From the NCBI GenBank assembly GCA_003508605.1, contig DNUB01000110.1, positions 1-6,650 on the forward strand: 6,650 bases of DNA. The letters are read 5' to 3'. Below, in pieces: positions 5,235 through 6,650 of the stretch. Numbering within the stretch: position 1 is the stretch's first letter; every line of letters begins with the position of its first letter. This stretch comes from Oscillospiraceae bacterium (lineage in GTDB: Bacteria; Bacillota; Clostridia; Oscillospirales; Ruminococcaceae). Made by a program: the position numbers and the translations under genes. The notes under the pieces are model-generated. The model searched no databases. It was not told the DNA's origin and saw only the letters and a list, made by a program, of their open reading frames with translations.

Positions 5235-6605
5235 ATGGAAAAAATACCCTACAAAATTTATTTATCAGAAAACGAGATTCCCAAGCAGTGGTATAATGTG
5301 AGAGCGGATATGAAAAACAAGCCTGCTCCCCTTTTAAACCCCGGAACATTAAAGCCTATGACTCTGGAGGAGCTTTCAGGCGTTTTCTGCACCGAGCTTG
5401 CAAAGCAGGAGCTTGACGACACAACCCCGTATATAGACATTCCAGAAGAGATCAGGGATTTCTATAAAATGTACCGTCCCTCACCTTTAGTAAGAGCCTA
5501 CTGTCTTGAAAAAGAGCTGGGTACCCCCGCTAAAATCTACTATAAGTTTGAAGGAAACAATACCTCGGGCAGCCATAAGCTGAACAGTGCCATCGCACAG
5601 GCTTATTATGCGAAGAAACAAGGATTAAAGGGCGTTACAACCGAAACCGGTGCCGGACAATGGGGTACTGCGCTTTCTATGGCCTGCGCATATCTCGGTC
5701 TTGACTGCAAGGTATTTATGGTAAAATGTTCTTATGAGCAGAAGCCCTTCAGACGCGAGGTTATGAGAACCTACGGTGCGGACGTTACTCCCTCCCCCTC
5801 GGCTACTACCGAGGTTGGAAGAAAAATTTTAGCGGAGCACCCCGATACTACGGGAAGCCTTGGCTGCGCAATATCCGAAGCTGTAGAGGTTGCGGTTAAA
5901 AGCGACGGCTACCGTTATGTCTTAGGCTCGGTATTGTCTCAGGTGCTTTTACACCAGTCCGTTATCGGTCTTGAAGCAAAGACGGCGCTTGACAAGTATG
6001 GAGTAAAGCCTGATGTGGTTATCGGCTGCGCAGGCGGCGGATCAAATCTTGGCGGTCTTATTTCTCCCTTTATAGGCGAAAAGCTCAGAGGAGAAGCTGA
6101 TTATGAGTTTATTGCAGTTGAACCCGCATCATGTCCCAGCTTGACAAGAGGCAGGTATGCTTATGACTTCTGCGATACCGGAATGGTTTGTCCTCTCGCT
6201 AAAATGTACACCTTAGGCAGCAGCTTTATCCCCTCCGCCAACCATGCAGGCGGATTGCGCTACCACGGTATGAGCAGCGTACTTTCTCAGCTGTATGACG
6301 ACGGTCTTATAACGGCACGTTCCGTTGAGCAAACTGCCGTATTTGAAGCTGCGGAGAAGTTTGCAAGAATAGAAGGCATACTTCCCGCTCCCGAAAGCAG
6401 CCATGCGATACGTGTTGCCATTGACGAAGCTCTTAAATGCAAAGAAACCGGAGAGGAAAAAACAATTCTTTTCGGTCTCACAGGCACAGGTTATTTCGAT
6501 ATGGTTGCCTATCAGAAGTTCAATGACGGTGAAATGAGCGATTATATCCCCACCGATGAGGACTTAAAGCCCGGATTCGAAGCTATGCCCAAGGTAAATC
6601 TCTAA
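5235..6605 (+). CDS. trpB: Tryptophan synthase beta chain, TrpB2 type (PLP-dependent)
   Basis: The protein belongs to fold-type II PLP enzymes and should condense indole with L-serine to give L-tryptophan in the cytosol. At 456 aa it is longer than classical TrpB1 (about 400 aa), and it has the extended N-terminus and variant motifs of the TrpB2 (TrpB-like) subfamily. GSHKLN (112-117) carries the PLP lysine K115, where TrpB1 has GAHK. TETGAGQWG (136-144) contains the catalytic-type glutamate E137. GGGSNLGG (267-274) binds the PLP phosphate. GLRYHG (340-345 region), ESSHA (387-391) and GLTGTGYFD (414-422) match the TrpB2 pattern. TrpB2 enzymes are generally thought to work without tight coupling to TrpA, and no trpA is present in the window. 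The Trp T-box directly upstream supports a tryptophan role. All key residues seen are intact. Other PLP lyase activities cannot be excluded from sequence alone. Confidence 0.93.
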   Translation: MEKIPYKIYLSENEIPKQWYNVRADMKNKPAPLLNPGTLKPMTLEELSGVFCTELAKQELDDTTPYIDIPEEIRDFYKMYRPSPLVRAYCLEKELGTPAKIYYKFEGNNTSGSHKLNSAIAQAYYAKKQGLKGVTTETGAGQWGTALSMACAYLGLDCKVFMVKCSYEQKPFRREVMRTYGADVTPSPSATTEVGRKILAEHPDTTGSLGCAISEAVEVAVKSDGYRYVLGSVLSQVLLHQSVIGLEAKTALDKYGVKPDVVIGCAGGGSNLGGLISPFIGEKLRGEADYEFIAVEPASCPSLTRGRYAYDFCDTGMVCPLAKMYTLGSSFIPSANHAGGLRYHGMSSVLSQLYDDGLITARSVEQTAVFEAAEKFARIEGILPAPESSHAIRVAIDEALKCKETGEEKTILFGLTGTGYFDMVAYQKFNDGEMSDYIPTDEDLKPGFEAMPKVNL

Positions 6606-6650
6606 TCGGAGCATCAAATAATATCATTTAATACTAATTCTTGATTAAAA
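6606..6650. other. AT-rich 3' flank, no feature seen
   Basis: The 45 bases after the trpB2 stop are AT-rich and show no clear hairpin with T-run, promoter or start site. Whether trpB2 is the last gene of its transcript cannot be told from this window. Confidence 0.4.

Noticed and set aside
4997..5296. Open frame of 99 codons across the T-box leader
   Set aside because: It runs through conserved RNA structure and the terminator and into trpB2 in another frame, so the RNA elements explain this DNA better.

Overview
The window looks like chromosomal DNA from an endospore-forming Firmicute, most likely of class Clostridia. It carries two sporulation-specific genes (spoIIE, spoIIP), Bacillota-type Shine-Dalgarno sites, consensus sigma-A promoters and a T-box riboswitch. 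I cannot fix family or species from the sequence. I see no mobile element, CRISPR array, tRNA, rRNA or sign of recent transfer. Every gene is a recognisable core or sporulation gene, and no previously undescribed system is evident.

Layout. Positions 1-232 hold no gene. This stretch contains a good sigma-A-like promoter pointing left out of the window, and a perfect 19-bp hairpin just beyond the spoIIE stop codon. Positions 233-2485 (minus strand) encode SpoIIE, the membrane-anchored PP2C phosphatase that helps activate sigma-F in the forespore. The divergent gap 2486-2700 separates spoIIE from spoIIP. It contains a sigma-E-like promoter aimed at spoIIP and a weak Spo0A-box-like site on the spoIIE side. 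Positions 2701-3912 (plus) encode SpoIIP, the amidase/endopeptidase used in engulfment. A full-consensus sigma-A promoter (TTGACA-17-TATAAT) starts one base after its stop and leads into rsmA/ksgA (4008-4874), the 16S rRNA dimethyladenosine transferase.

Downstream of rsmA, 4875-5234 is a complete regulatory leader: a sigma-A promoter, a T-box riboswitch with a UGG (Trp) specifier, mutually exclusive antiterminator and terminator hairpins, and a ribosome binding site. It controls a TrpB2-type tryptophan synthase beta chain (5235-6605). The last 45 bases hold nothing recognisable.

How the genes work together. SpoIIE and SpoIIP act at successive steps of sporulation, forespore sigma-F activation and then engulfment, but are read divergently and probably by different sigma factors. 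rsmA is a vegetative housekeeping gene with its own promoter. The Trp T-box and trpB2 form a self-contained unit: uncharged tRNA-Trp should switch on an enzyme expected to make Trp from indole and serine. This riboswitch-gene pairing is the most informative part of the window, because it supports a real tryptophan role for the TrpB2 subfamily here. No trpA is visible.
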